DNA of 64,000 nucleotides, from NCBI RefSeq assembly GCF_043290135.1, contig NC_134710.1, positions 319,012,616 through 319,076,615 of the forward strand, in the 5' to 3' direction. This DNA comes from Rhipicephalus microplus. Taxonomy: Eukaryota; Arthropoda; Arachnida; Ixodida; Ixodidae. The stretch's first letter is position 1; every line of letters begins with the position of its first letter. Shown one piece after another: positions 9,909 through 20,646 of the stretch. The position numbers were made by a program, and so were the translations under genes. The notes beneath the pieces were generated by a model. The model was not told the DNA's origin, ran no database searches, and was given only the letters and a program-made list of their open reading frames with translations.

Positions 9909-12877
9909 ATGGACAAAACAGATAGTGATGCGGCAGCGACTCCGGCGCACGATTATCCCGCTGACGAACTCGATGAACTCGACGACCTGTTGGCTCGCCA
10001 TGAAAGTTTCAGGGGATGCTTCTCTAGTAGTCTGGTCGACCATCGCATGCCCTGCACGGCCTCCGATGACACATGGTGCCAGATTGTGGCCGTAATTCCC
10101 CAGTGGAACGAGTTCCTCGGTTGGCTTGAGCTGGAGCTGCATAAGTTGCCCGGAGAGGGGAGACATATGGGACTCGTGCAGGTCTGCAACATTTGTCATG
10201 TGCGGCCCGAAAAAAACCAAATACTTCAGGCCGCCGCCATCCTCTACTGGCTCCTGAAAACGCATCGCTGCGTGGCGTCCATCCAGATTCCAGACTACAA
10301 TGGCGATCTGGTAATGACCTATTGGAGCAACGTCGTCATTGGCCGTGTGCTAAGCGGAAATGACTCCGTGAAATCTTTGACCTTTGCTGAGCTTTTCCCG
10401 CTGACAAGCGAACGCCTTTGCGAAGTTTTCCCGTCGATGAAGCGCCTGGAAGAACTGCATTGTGGTGCATTATCTCAAGATGCCTCGTGTACACACATGG
10501 TTTTGGAGCTTCTCCGTGGGTCTCAGACGTTAACCGTGCTCGATTTCATAGTACCATACATTGACGAGACGCACAGGTGTCGCCTGCTAAGCGCACTCGT
10601 GGTCAACTCCATGCTGCGAGATTTGACGCTATGTGCCACTGCAATAGTTGCACTGCCTCAGTCGTTCATAGACTTTCTGAGTAGCACGGTCGCACTGAAA
10701 TACTTGAAAGTGTACGGAATCCTCAGAGCCGCTAAGCGCAAGGCCATGAAAGTGATTTTTCAAGGCATGCTCAAGAATGAAACAGTCAGCAGTCTGGAAG
10801 CACACGAGCTCAGTTTGGATAGTGAAAGCGTCAATTTGGGAGCCAAAATGCTGGTGCAGAGCAAAGTGTTGCGAGCCTTAAGTCTGTGGCGTTGCTTGTG
10901 CATTCTTGATCATTCTATCGCCGAACGGCCCAGCAACATAGATTTTACTAAAACCGCCTCCTGGCTAGAGGCCATCTTGAACAATGGCACGCTAGAAAAT
11001 TTCACGTTGAGCTTGAACGTGTGGACAAGTGAGTGTTGGGGACAATTCTTTCGTGTTTTGTCGCGACATGGCAGCCTAAAGATGGCAACTCTCGTCACGG
11101 ACGACAACGACCGCGATCGCCTGGCCGACATCGCGAACAAGCTTGGCGAAATTGGTTGTGAGGAGAAAGTCACCTTCGTAGACTATTATACCGGCGATAG
11201 CATCTCGCTAGCAGACTGCAAGAATTACTCCGAACTGTGCGCATATGTGAGCGCCACAGAGAATTGTAGGGCGTTGCCAGTTTATCAACAGCTCTCCACA
11301 TTTCCCCCGTTGACATGTCTGAGCCTAGGAATGGAAGAGTGGGGAAAGGAGTTGTGCTGGCTTCTCGTTGACTTCGTATCGGCGACGTGCACGCTCCAGA
11401 CGCTCGAATTGGAGCTCAGAGGGAGGAGCTTTCGGACCGAATCGCACGACTGGTGGCCAGGTCTGTCGCAGTCTCTGCTGCGCAACGGAAGCATCATTGA
11501 TCTGGGCCTCGAAGTTCTCGTGAGAAACCACAATGAAGGCGTTGAATGTCTAGGCAAAGCTGTAGCACAAAGCAAGACGGTCAGAACGCTCCGTTTGGGT
11601 TGGCGGTTCGCATCCAAATGCGACAGCTTTCTTCAAGGCGTGCTGTCTGTCGTCGAGAACTACGCGTTGTGCCACGTTGAGTGGGACTGGGAGGTTCCTT
11701 TCTCGCAGAGTGGAGCCCACCTGCTGAATGCCGTGGTTGACGTCGCACATCGGAACTCTGGCTACGTGGCACGTGCCGCCCAATTCCTGGACTGCAGACG
11801 TTGTGACACGTGAGTACTCAGTGGCACGCAATGATTTCGGCCATCTTAAGGATATAGTTGGGAAATCGCGTTAGTGTCAGATGACAGGAGTCACGCCCTA
11901 CAGTCTGTGATTACCGATACTTTTCTTCCGCTGAAGTACAATTTTTTCTTGGTCGTGCTTTATAGAATCGCAGTCGCATCTGGCCAGCAACGTTGCAAGG
12001 GTTTCCTGCATTCATAATCACGTCGTAATCGAAATTGTAGGTGAATAAAATCAATTCGAATGAATGTATAATAATGCATTGAGGACATCACGCGAATCAA
12101 ACGTGCATAATTGTCAAATGAAATTTTAGATTACATTATATATCCAGCTGCAGTGAAGGTTAATAGACTTTAATTTTAATTATAAACTGTTGGTGGTCTA
12201 CTCGGCTGCGGACCCGCTGGTCTAGGGATCGAATCCCGACCGCGTCGGCTGCATTTTCAATGGAGGCGGAAATGATGTAGGCCCGTGTGCTCAGATTTGG
12301 GGCATGTTAAAGAACAGCAAGGTGGTCGAAATTTCCGGACCACTACGGCGTCTCATAATCATACGGAGGTTTTGGGACGTTAAATCCCACATATCAATCA
12401 ATCAACCTGTTGGTGGTGAGCTCACGGCAGGTGTAACACCTAAAAATGTGACATGTTTAATGCCCCGTGACAGCATAGACATTCGCTTGGGCCTTAGCGC
12501 TGGTATGTTATGCGGGTGTAGATAATTCGATGCAATCGATACAGCCAGCATTTTCCCGCATGTCTGAAATGTATTTCGTTTCATTTCACAACAGGCCCTG
12601 TGCTGCCGCTTTGGACCGAGTGCACCGGCACCCAGCCCTCATGGCAGAGCTGGCCAAAGTATTGTCCCTCTCCGAAGCCGACGCCGCAATCGCCGTGCGA
12701 CGGCGATTTCGAAGCATCGAAGGCATGCACGAGTTCATGCGACTGGCCGGTGTCGTCAAGGCACGGGTCACGTGTGAGCCACGTGACGACGGCCGCACTC
12801 GGCTGGACGCCCTAGGCGAGCAATGCTGGGCCCACGTGAGACGGTACTTGCAGCTCGACGACGTGGTGTGGCACTGA
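9909..12877 (+). CDS. LRR protein, two exons (tick 'NLR family CARD domain'-like)
   Basis: Exon 1 is 9909-11809 and exon 2 is 12595-12877, together 727 codons plus TGA. The donor is CAC|GTGAGT and the acceptor TTTCACAACAG|GCC. Exon 1 leaves two bases of a codon and exon 2 supplies the third (Thr), so the phase agrees. The ATG has G at -3 and +4. The N-terminus is acidic (DELDELDDLLARHESFRG). From about residue 130 there are degenerate leucine-rich repeats of ribonuclease-inhibitor type, such as LRDLTLCATAI, LKYLKVYGI, LQTLELELRG, IIDLGLEVLV and VRTLRLGWRF. The C-terminus has an F-box-like stretch, LGEQCWAHVRRYLQLDDV. No signal peptide or membrane segment is seen. Tick transcriptomes contain many such proteins; their role is unproven. 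No NACHT or CARD domain is visible, so the common label should not be read as an inflammasome receptor. AATAAA lies 100 bases downstream. The frame is intact. Confidence 0.85.
12198..12406 (+). mobile_element. Ruka-like SINE in the LRR gene intron
   Basis: Has the tRNA-related head with box B GGATCGAATCCC, the body GGAGGCGGAAATGATGTAGG and a TATCAATCAATCAA tail. An 11-bp duplication (CTGTTGGTGGT) flanks it at 12187-12197 and 12407-12417. The box A segment is shortened compared with the copies at 36205 and 50023. Sense orientation to the gene. Confidence 0.8.
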
Positions 12878-12977
12878 TCGTCCTCGATGAATGCGATGTA
12901 GCCGTGTTCGATTCTCAAGTGAGGCCGCAACGTGGAAGACCTGGTGCGGCTATACATGAGCGCGAAAAGTTTACGCT

Positions 12978-12983
12978 AATAAA
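12978..12983 (+). promoter_or_regulatory. Poly(A) signal of the LRR gene
   Basis: AATAAA 100 bases after the stop codon, followed by a T-rich stretch. Likely 3' end of the transcript. Confidence 0.7.
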
Positions 12984-15900
12984 GTTTAATGTTTCAGAAA
13001 CAAAAGTTAACCGGTGTTCTCTTCACAATGATTTCTCGCTTGTCATCGGCAGGATAACTATTGGTAGGGTGTGCAATCATAGGCGTGTGGGAGAGGAGGA
13101 GGGGGGTTCCCCGCTAATAATCCTTGAGGTGGGGGCGCCAAATGTTCCCTATACTGTACTCTGTCAGATCTGCCCCGTAATTTGCAAACATAAGGCTTAT
13201 GATAGCCCAGGTTTTCGGCGTTAATGGCGGATGAAGGTCTCTCATGTGCAGTGGTGGGAAACCTGCGCCAATTGGAAATTACTGCTCCACACTTCAAGGT
13301 GGTTTTAGAACCGAGAGTAATGTTGACAGCACTAATCGTGAGCGGATATTACGCGATGTTCGCCATCTTGTGCACTGCTCCATTTGCGTAGAGTTGGCTG
13401 CTGCAAAAGTGCGGGATCGGCTGATCAATTATTCCGACTTTCACGCGATTTTGGCGGTGCCTTTTCTGGTAAGCAGCGAACGAATGGGATGTGGCGACTA
13501 CCGAAAGGTGCACCGGTATGACTTATCACCGACTTTGCACCGCTTCAAGCCTAGTGCACGCTTTTAATAGCTGGCGACTATGAGCGCTGCCGCCTCAGTC
13601 GTTGTTGCTGGACGTTGTGCACGGCTTTGCAGAAACGAAAGCAACTCGTTGCTGCGAGTGTTGTGGATCACGGGCACCGAGACAGTAGCACACGCCTTGA
13701 TGAGGCGACAGCCCAAATGCGTCCGCTACCAGGACCGCTAGAGCATCGCTTTCAGAAATCTCGCGTCAGCGCCGCATCTGTGCACGGTCTGTCGAAGTGC
13801 GCGCATGCGGCACGGTGTGCACGCAATTAGCCAGTAGACGATGGGCTACCTGCGACCGCTTCTCGGTGTTTTCGCCAAGTAGTACAACGCGGACAGCCGT
13901 TCATGCCCGTTTCGCACTCCACAGTAGTTTCGAAATGCTCCTTGATGTCGCCACCGCGCGCGATCGGTGCGAGAGGGCAATCATTTCTAAAAATTGGTGA
14001 ACAGAAATGACGGTGAGCACCTCAGGCAACATTTTCTATGGCATTTCTTCATTCTTTAGCGGCGGTGGCGAGAATTGGTATTTGGTGGCCTACTACGATT
14101 GGTGCAGCCACGTTCTAGGCGTGTGACGAGGTTTATGGGAGCGACGACCGCGAGCACGCTGATCGGAGGTAGAAGATCGCGAGTGCGCTTGAGGCACGCG
14201 GCGACTGGACGCTGCGGTCAGACAGAGAACTTTATTGAGGTCCTGAGGAACACTACCTGGTAGACCAGCGGGCCTCTCTCACGTCGGAACGGCTAGGCCG
14301 AGTCTCACCCTTGGTCCCTCGGGACAGCCCAGAGTTGATGTTCTGAGCTCCATTCGGTCATGTGCCGGGAATCGCGTGATGAGGGGCATCGGCCGTACCA
14401 TGCTGAATGCGCCGGTTCTCGTCGCGGAAAAATTCGCTCGCGGCGTCGTGGACGGCACGTGACGTGAGGGGCGGATTAGAGGAGCGGGATTCGAGTTCCT
14501 GGCAGTTCAGATGGCAGTGCAGCCAGAGCTGAACTCATGCAGCACAAGTTCAGCGAGCGCACGCGTAACGCGACACTAGCTCCACATTGAAACGAACGCC
14601 GAAGTGCAGGTAGTGCCGTGCTTCTCGCATGTTCTTCGCCGTGTGCTTGAAAGCGTTGGTGTGCAAGCTAGCCAATTTTGTAAAAGAAAAAAAAATTAAC
14701 CCACGGATTCCGCCAGAACAAGTGCAGCCACTGTGCAAAATTTTATACAACTGATAAGAGCTCGACGAATTATTGTCGCAGTTGTTACTCTCGTATTCGG
14801 TTGCAACGCAACAGAATGCCAAGCTACTGTGAAGAAGTCGTGAGTCAGTACCTTGAATTTTTCCTAACGTGACAATAGGATGACTGGTGGTCAGTGCTGA
14901 AAAAGTTAACGTGCTTGGTGGATTGGTGCTACTTGGGCGGACAGCGCAGTATATGCGTACTCCTTGGCCGACCGCTGTCAACCGTACACAACAGCGTCGA
15001 GCGAACCTTGTATTTTCTGAACAGCGTGAGTGCGGAAGTGGTTGCTTGCAGTTACACAGGAGCAGGAATGTAGCAAAACTGGTTTACTGGCAAAAAGCGG
15101 CGTCATGGGACCTAAGAACGCCACATGATACATAGACGGCCGACATGTAGATATCAAAAGCCGCCGGAGTCACCAAACTCCCATTTCCTACAACACAATC
15201 GACGTCTTCATTCAGTGTTGGCGTCCACCATGCGAGAACGCCTCTTACGGATGGACATAATTCGTCTGCTACAATTCGTCTGCGCTGTGTTAGTGCCTGT
15301 AGCAGCGCTACTGCTTCTACTCGAACACTGAACAAAAATAACCGCAAAAACTGGGTAAACCACATGTCCTCTAGCGCACTACCTTTCCTGTTTTTGTTAC
15401 CACCTTCTAGTGAAGTAAAAATTTACTCTCGTGCTAAGTGAGTTTTTGAACATAGGAAGGGTAGTAATTGTTTACCCCACTGAGGTTTTCAGCGTAAATT
15501 TCTACAGCTTCACAAATTTTCTGAGGCTAGTTCTGGGAGTTCTTTCCGCAGGTGAAAAATAATAGTTGACGGCTGCATTCGCCCAGAGTCGACATATTTA
15601 TTAAGTATCAAATGACGGTAGAATTGATAACACATAGATTAACATACAGACAAACATGCGCGCACAACAAATGCAGAATAAAACACCACTCGAACAAACT
15701 GCAAGCGTTACTCGACTTTGACAATTTAACTTTTTGACCTGCCATGTAGTACATGCAGGTAGGAGAGCTGTTTTTTCGCATCGTTTAGCAATAACGGTTA
15801 AAAGTGCAAGCGTAAACTTAAAAGTGGGCTGCAGGTCGCTAGGAGTCACACCGTCCTTTTAATATAGACCCACCTGATCTCATCTTTTTGATTATCCAAT

Positions 15901-17520
15901 AATTAGCTGGCACATTGGCCTATTGACCTCAGCAGTGTTAGCACTGCTGATGCTCAAGTCCACAATGTATACCTATTTACACACAAACCACGGCAGCTCA
16001 ACGATTTTCATTGAGCGGCGATGCACAAACACAGTAGCAGCACCTGATTATGACAACAGGCGTAGAAAAGCGGTGCACGCCTGCATACAAGCTTCTTACT
16101 GACGGCGTACTAGGCCTTTTCGAGGAGCACAGATATGGGATGAAACACAGCTGGCGATCACAGAATCCCGTGCGAATTTCGTCGTCACTTCAGACTCAAA
16201 TGAACATGTGTCCGCTATCTGCGGAGTCTTACGGGTACGGGCGATGTGTATACTTCCAAAGAAAGAGACGGATCACCGTGCGGGTTTTCTTCGTGCTCAC
16301 CGGCACCCGGTTGTTCGTTCCGTCTGCCTCGTATTGGTTCTCGGCTTCGCGCTACATGTTTGAGAACAGTTGGTACGTGGGGCGGACAATTCGGGCAGCA
16401 CTTTAGTCCAGCAGACATCGCCTTCTGTGGAACCAACAATATGCGAAGCTTCTTTCACCTGCCCCGGCGACACACTCCCACTGGTCACTGGCGGCGGCGG
16501 CTCGGTGCCGACGACATAGTGAGGCGTTTTGCTTATCGCTTCTCCAGAAAGCAACCACGGGCGATGACACCAGCTTGATTTTGTTACCACTGGCAGATCT
16601 TCGCGATTCGACACGGAAGCGAGGCATCCGCGACGTACATGCTCGGAGGCTCACGCTCGGAAGCGCAAGGTCGCTCGATGATGTAGGGAACGCGTGAGAT
16701 CCATTAGCTCAACCGGACACACAGATCCCGAGCTTCTTGCACCGTCTGTCTCCAGGGCCGCCGCAGAGCAAAAGCCATCAATTTGCGAAAATATGCAGGA
16801 CGGCTTTCCCACAGCAGGGTTTTTTTAGAGGCCCTCCCCCCCCCCCTTTTTTTTTTCGTTCACAGACTCGTTGGGCTTATGCTGCCACCAGTTCAAGTGA
16901 AAGTGCGTTGACTCGAGGTCAGTCATGAAGCACGACGATGCCAAAAAAAAAAAAAACATATGCGGTCCTCGCGTACCTTCAGGCTTCACTGAGAGTGTCA
17001 CTAGGGGGGTAAGGGGCATAAGCCGCCGTAGCAGCTGCAGCTTGCAGTCACGTGGTAATAAACTCTAAAAGGTAGGTTAAAAATCACGTGATAGAAAATT
17101 CCCTACGTGGTAAAACTGGATTTTGACATCCTTTTACTACGTGCCTCAGAGGTGGTGGTAAAACTATGTAGTGTACCACCTTTTACTCCAACACACGGTA
17201 GTAATTTCAAACGTGAGATAGTTTTCAGAGGTCTTGAGCCGCAAAAACACCAAAACTTGGGTAGTTTTTTCTTACAGTTACCTCCAAACTGAGTGACGGT
17301 TTTGCATGAACTGGCCGTTCACGATGCCTGCACTTTTTAAAACGAATGGCCCAGTTCAGAGAGCGCCACCTTGCACTGCAAAAACGAACAGCCGAGTGCG
17401 GCACTACGTGAACCACTTCAGGCAGTGCAGGTAAATCGAACGGACCTTACAACTCGCTGCGACTCTGTAGCAGACGACATCCGTGCGCTCCCCGGCTCAG
17501 AAATGTCTCGCGCTGCCTTA
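12984..17520. other. Long stretch without a supported gene
   Basis: Only short overlapping frames are visible, none with a domain I recognise. At about 14222-14345 the minus strand has AATAAAGTTCTCTG and a preceding purine-rich 3' UTR that resembles an R1-type LINE end, but support is weak. C- and T-runs lie at 16838-16856 and an A-run at 16942-16955. Some host exons could be hidden here. Confidence 0.4.
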
Positions 17521-17667
17521 AACGAGTTGCCCCTTGCAGAAGTAGTAAAACGTCCTCCTTTCTGGGAGGTCAAGATGAAGGATTTCCGCAACAAGCATAA
17601 AAGGAGCATTCTTTGGGAAGAAATTGCCGAGCTCCTTAAAGAAGTCGCAAGTCGCGTACTTCCATGA
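17521..17667 (+). CDS. MADF-like domain fragment
   Basis: An open frame contains LAEVVKRPPFWEVKMKDFRN followed by KHKRSILWEEIAELLKE. This fits the MADF (Myb/SANT-like) DNA-binding domain pattern, in which an Arg-Pro-x-x-Trp block is followed by Asp-Tyr/Phe-x-Asn, a basic run and Trp-x-x-Ile-Ala. Only about the first half of the domain is present before a stop at 17665. The frame extends upstream to 17371, but that part shows nothing familiar. It may be one exon of a transcription factor, a piece of a PIF/Harbinger element (these carry a MADF protein) or a relic. No clear splice site decides this. Confidence 0.4.
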   Translation, partial: NELPLAEVVKRPPFWEVKMKDFRNKHKRSILWEEIAELLKEVASRVLP

Positions 17668-18509
17668 AGTGAAAGCCGTTGTCGATTTAACTGGCCTTGT
17701 TCACTGGTGAAGTTGAAGTGCCGCTCTTTTCCTTCCGTTGCTCTCGACGAAGCTTCCACCGGAGTAAAAATCGTGTGCACGTGCATTTATTTATTTATTC
17801 ATATATTTATTTATTGCAGTTTCATAGAAGGGTAACTCCCACGGAAAGCAAAGACTATATGCGAGACATTCCCTTTCAGTGACGCTGTAGTTGCGCTCGG
17901 TGGCGTTAGGTGACCGGCTCGCAAAGGTGACTGGCCGGAGGACGCCGTCGTGCTCCTGAAGCAGCAGTCATGTTCCGTATTACGCTGGAGAATTCCCATT
18001 TCTACATATGAAAATTCCATATTTTGGGCATTTTTCTCTGCATACGCTGACCGAATTCCCAACATATTTCCCTGCTCATTATTTGTATTATACGAGTGCC
18101 TCTTCACACACAAACGCGCGCACACATACACACACACACCCAAATGCATGTGCGTGACGTGTTTGCGACTATTGAAATGAAGGCCTGTGCCTGTGCTCCT
18201 GCACAACAACAAAAGCATTATTATCTTAACTCATGTGCTATACGTACTGCATCGCAAATAGTGCTCGCAGATTCCACACCAGCACTACTCTAGAAGATGC
18301 TCTAAACAAATGTCAGACTAATCTCAAGGGTTATGCTTGCATGCTCCATGTGTCAGAACCGATAGCACAAGCCGAAGGCACGCTGTGACCGCAATGAATT
18401 GTTCTTCTTTGGTGAATGTAACTGTTTCCGAAATTCCCTGCGATATCTCAACTATTCCCTCTTTCTTTTTCGTTCTAAATGATGGCTGAAAATTCCCGGA
18501 AAAGAGAAA
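17668..18509. other. No recognisable gene
   Basis: Contains a TTTA-rich run (about 17786-17816) that could be a decayed LINE tail, and an ACAC-rich stretch near 18106-18140. Nothing codes. Confidence 0.4.
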
Positions 18510-19015
18510 CATTCCCTGCACGGAACATCACTGATCAGCCCCGCCTCGAGACCCAGATCGCCCGCATTCGCTTGGACAACGAACCTCGCCTTGGGGCCAG
18601 TCTGCTTCAACTGTGGCCAATAGAGCTTCGGATAGCACCTTGAAGGCTTGCTCCATTGCGCCGACTTTTTCGATGGTGCGGTTGAAGGCGCTCGGAGGTC
18701 GGCGCAGTTTGGGATCAACTGTTTGTAGTAGTTCACGCCCACTAAGCGCCTGAGGCCCTGAATGTTCGCTTGCGTCGGCTACTGCCCAATGGTGTTAGCT
18801 TCTCGCACGGTAGAATGCGACCACTGTCGATGGTGAAGCCCAATAGTGAAATTCTGTAGTCTCGGCTACTTTTAGGCTTTCTTCGGGTTGAGAGTCAACC
18901 TGGTGGCATGCAACCGATCAAGGACATCCTCTAAGTGGTGGAGAGAGGTGCTCATTGAACGTTCGATAGAAGATGACGATGTCATCGAAGTACGCCATGG
19001 CGAAGTGCCATTTAG
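18510..19015 (-). pseudogene. Gypsy-type reverse transcriptase relic
   Basis: The minus strand reads FAMAYFDDIVIFYRTFNEHL, the YxDD active-site block of an LTR-retrotransposon reverse transcriptase. After stops it continues with LTLNPKKA, GVNYYKQLIPNCADLRAP and KKSAQWSK. These match the thumb and connection region (the NYYR.FIPN.A.L..PL..L.KK pattern), and FVVQANAGDLGLEAGL is a decayed start of RNase H. Stops, frame breaks and substitutions of key Asp residues make it dead. No LTR is visible nearby. Its sequence differs clearly from the two gypsy elements at 30333 and 45321, so it is a third lineage. Confidence 0.7.
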
Positions 19016-19728
19016 CGGCAATTTAGCGGTCGTCTTAACTTGGCCCACTCCTCAATGCGTGAACTGCAAGCGCGCGACTTCACCGCCTTTTGCTTTCGAG
19101 TAAATGCACTTTGTGCTAGAATGGCCTCCAAAAACGCAAAATCGTTCAGGGTTGTTGCTAGTTATGAGTTTGTAGGCACGCATGTTTCGCACCTGAAAGT
19201 GTTGCAGAACGCATTAGATCCTGACTGGTGGCGCGGCCACACGTCCGCTGACTGCGGCCGAGTGGTGCACCCCTGCACACAGTACCATTCACTTTTTTAC
19301 TTTGTGGGTGGACAGGTTCTTGTGTGTTTTTAAGGCCCGACAGCTTATCTTTATGAAGGTAAGTTAGAGATGCGGAACACTGTGTATTAGAAAACAGTAA
19401 TGGAAAGCTATGATCCCCTGGACTGTCGAAACGAAAAGCGGTGCAATAATACATCTACCATAAGGCACAGAATATATGCTTTTACGTACGTCTGACGTTA
19501 TTCCAGCTAAAATTCACGAAGTTCGACACATAGTATCTAGACCCGCACTATAAATGTCGCTGTGTTTAATAATATGAGTGTGCTACGCACCGATAGTGAA
19601 GCAATTTAATTAGTGAAACATAAAAAAAATTACAGCATATACATCTATTTGCAGGTTATATGTATACGCATAGTGTGCTTCATGTGTAGCGCATTTATAA
19701 CAGCCGCTTTTTTTTCTTGCGCTCGCAG
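19016..19728. other. No recognisable gene; possible intron before the THAP exon
   Basis: Nothing codes convincingly. The last 25 bases are a pyrimidine tract ending in CGCTCGCAG, a good splice acceptor. Confidence 0.4.
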
Positions 19729-20402
19729 GTTTGTGAGCTTCACTTCCAAGCAGAGAACTTCATAACGACATTGTCATGTCGAGATGAACGAACAGGAAGG
19801 ATAATAAAAGTAGAACTGGAGAAACGCAAGCTGAAGCACAGTGTTGTACCTTCTGTCGTTCCAAACTGTCTAAAATGCTTGTCCTTGAAGCGAACACGTC
19901 ATGAATCACCAGCAAGGAAGATCGCAAGAAGGGAGAGCGCTGCTTTGCAAGAAGCTATAAACAAGTCGCTTGAGTCTACAGAACCTGGGCAAAAAAGAAA
20001 CAAGGTATCTTCATATACGGACTTCAAGACGAAGCTGTCAGGAATCTGCAATAATAGTTTTTGGACAGTAACTATCAGTGATGAGTGCGCAAGGTTTCTT
20101 GTCATCGAAAAGAATACTTCTACTTACGTGAAATGCTCGTTGACTGTTCTCCCAGATCTTTCGCTTTCTGTTGTTTTGAAGGGAGTGCAACTGCGATTGC
20201 TTCCATGGGTATAGCGCTGTGTCAAATCGAGTGTGCGACACTCCCACCCTCTTCTTGTTGTTCGAGCTTGAGAGGCACTTAAGCGAGCTACCAGAAACCA
20301 GGAAATAGTCAAAACACGCTGAAGTACTGAGGCTTATCAATTTGCGTCTCGAAGACATCATTGCTCATACTAGTCGCCAAAAATATTATATCCAGCTTTC
20401 AG
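19729..20402 (+). pseudogene. THAP-domain gene exon, probably decayed
   Basis: After an acceptor (T-rich tract, GCTCGCAG), the frame opens with VCELHFQAENFI, the Cys-x2-His half of a THAP zinc finger. The finger's basic C-terminal end follows (HSVVPSVVPNC, the usual AVP..FP..P position), then a charged linker and FWTVTISDECARFLVIEK. The frame stops at 20212-20214. The next frame over carries a plausible continuation (FELERHLSELPETRK, a stop, then [15 protein letters not shown]) up to a CAG|GTATGG donor at 20402/20403. A frame break plus a stop suggests a pseudogene or sequence error. The N-terminal half of the finger must lie upstream; I did not find it. It could be a host THAP gene or a P-element relative. 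Confidence 0.6.
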
Positions 20403-20404
20403 GT

Positions 20405-20531
20405 ATGGATGGATGGATGGATGGATGGATGGATGGATGGATGGATGGATGGATGGATGGATGGATGGATGGATGGATGGATGGATGGATGGATGGATGG
20501 GTGGGTGGGTGGGTGGGTGTATGGATGGATA

Positions 20532-20564
<33 letters not shown>

Positions 20565-20646
20565 ATGGATGGATGGATGGATGGATGGATGGATGGATGG
20601 ATGGATGGATGGATGGATGGATGGATGGATGGATGGATGGATGGAT
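20405..20646. repeat. (GGAT)n array, expanded LINE tail
   Basis: About 60 tetranucleotide units with a short GGGT-rich interruption at 20500-20530. On the minus strand it is (ATCC)n and follows directly on the LINE 3' end at 20647, so it is an expanded LINE tail. Open frames such as Met-Asp-Gly-Trp repeats are artefacts. Confidence 0.9.

Noticed and set aside
9909..11813. Single-exon LRR gene ending at TGA 11811
   Set aside because: The stop lies inside a GTGAGT donor and exon 2 continues in the correct phase with a family-like C-terminus.
12823..13224. 133-residue frame after the LRR gene
   Set aside because: Overlaps the end of exon 2 in another frame and the 3' UTR; no motif.
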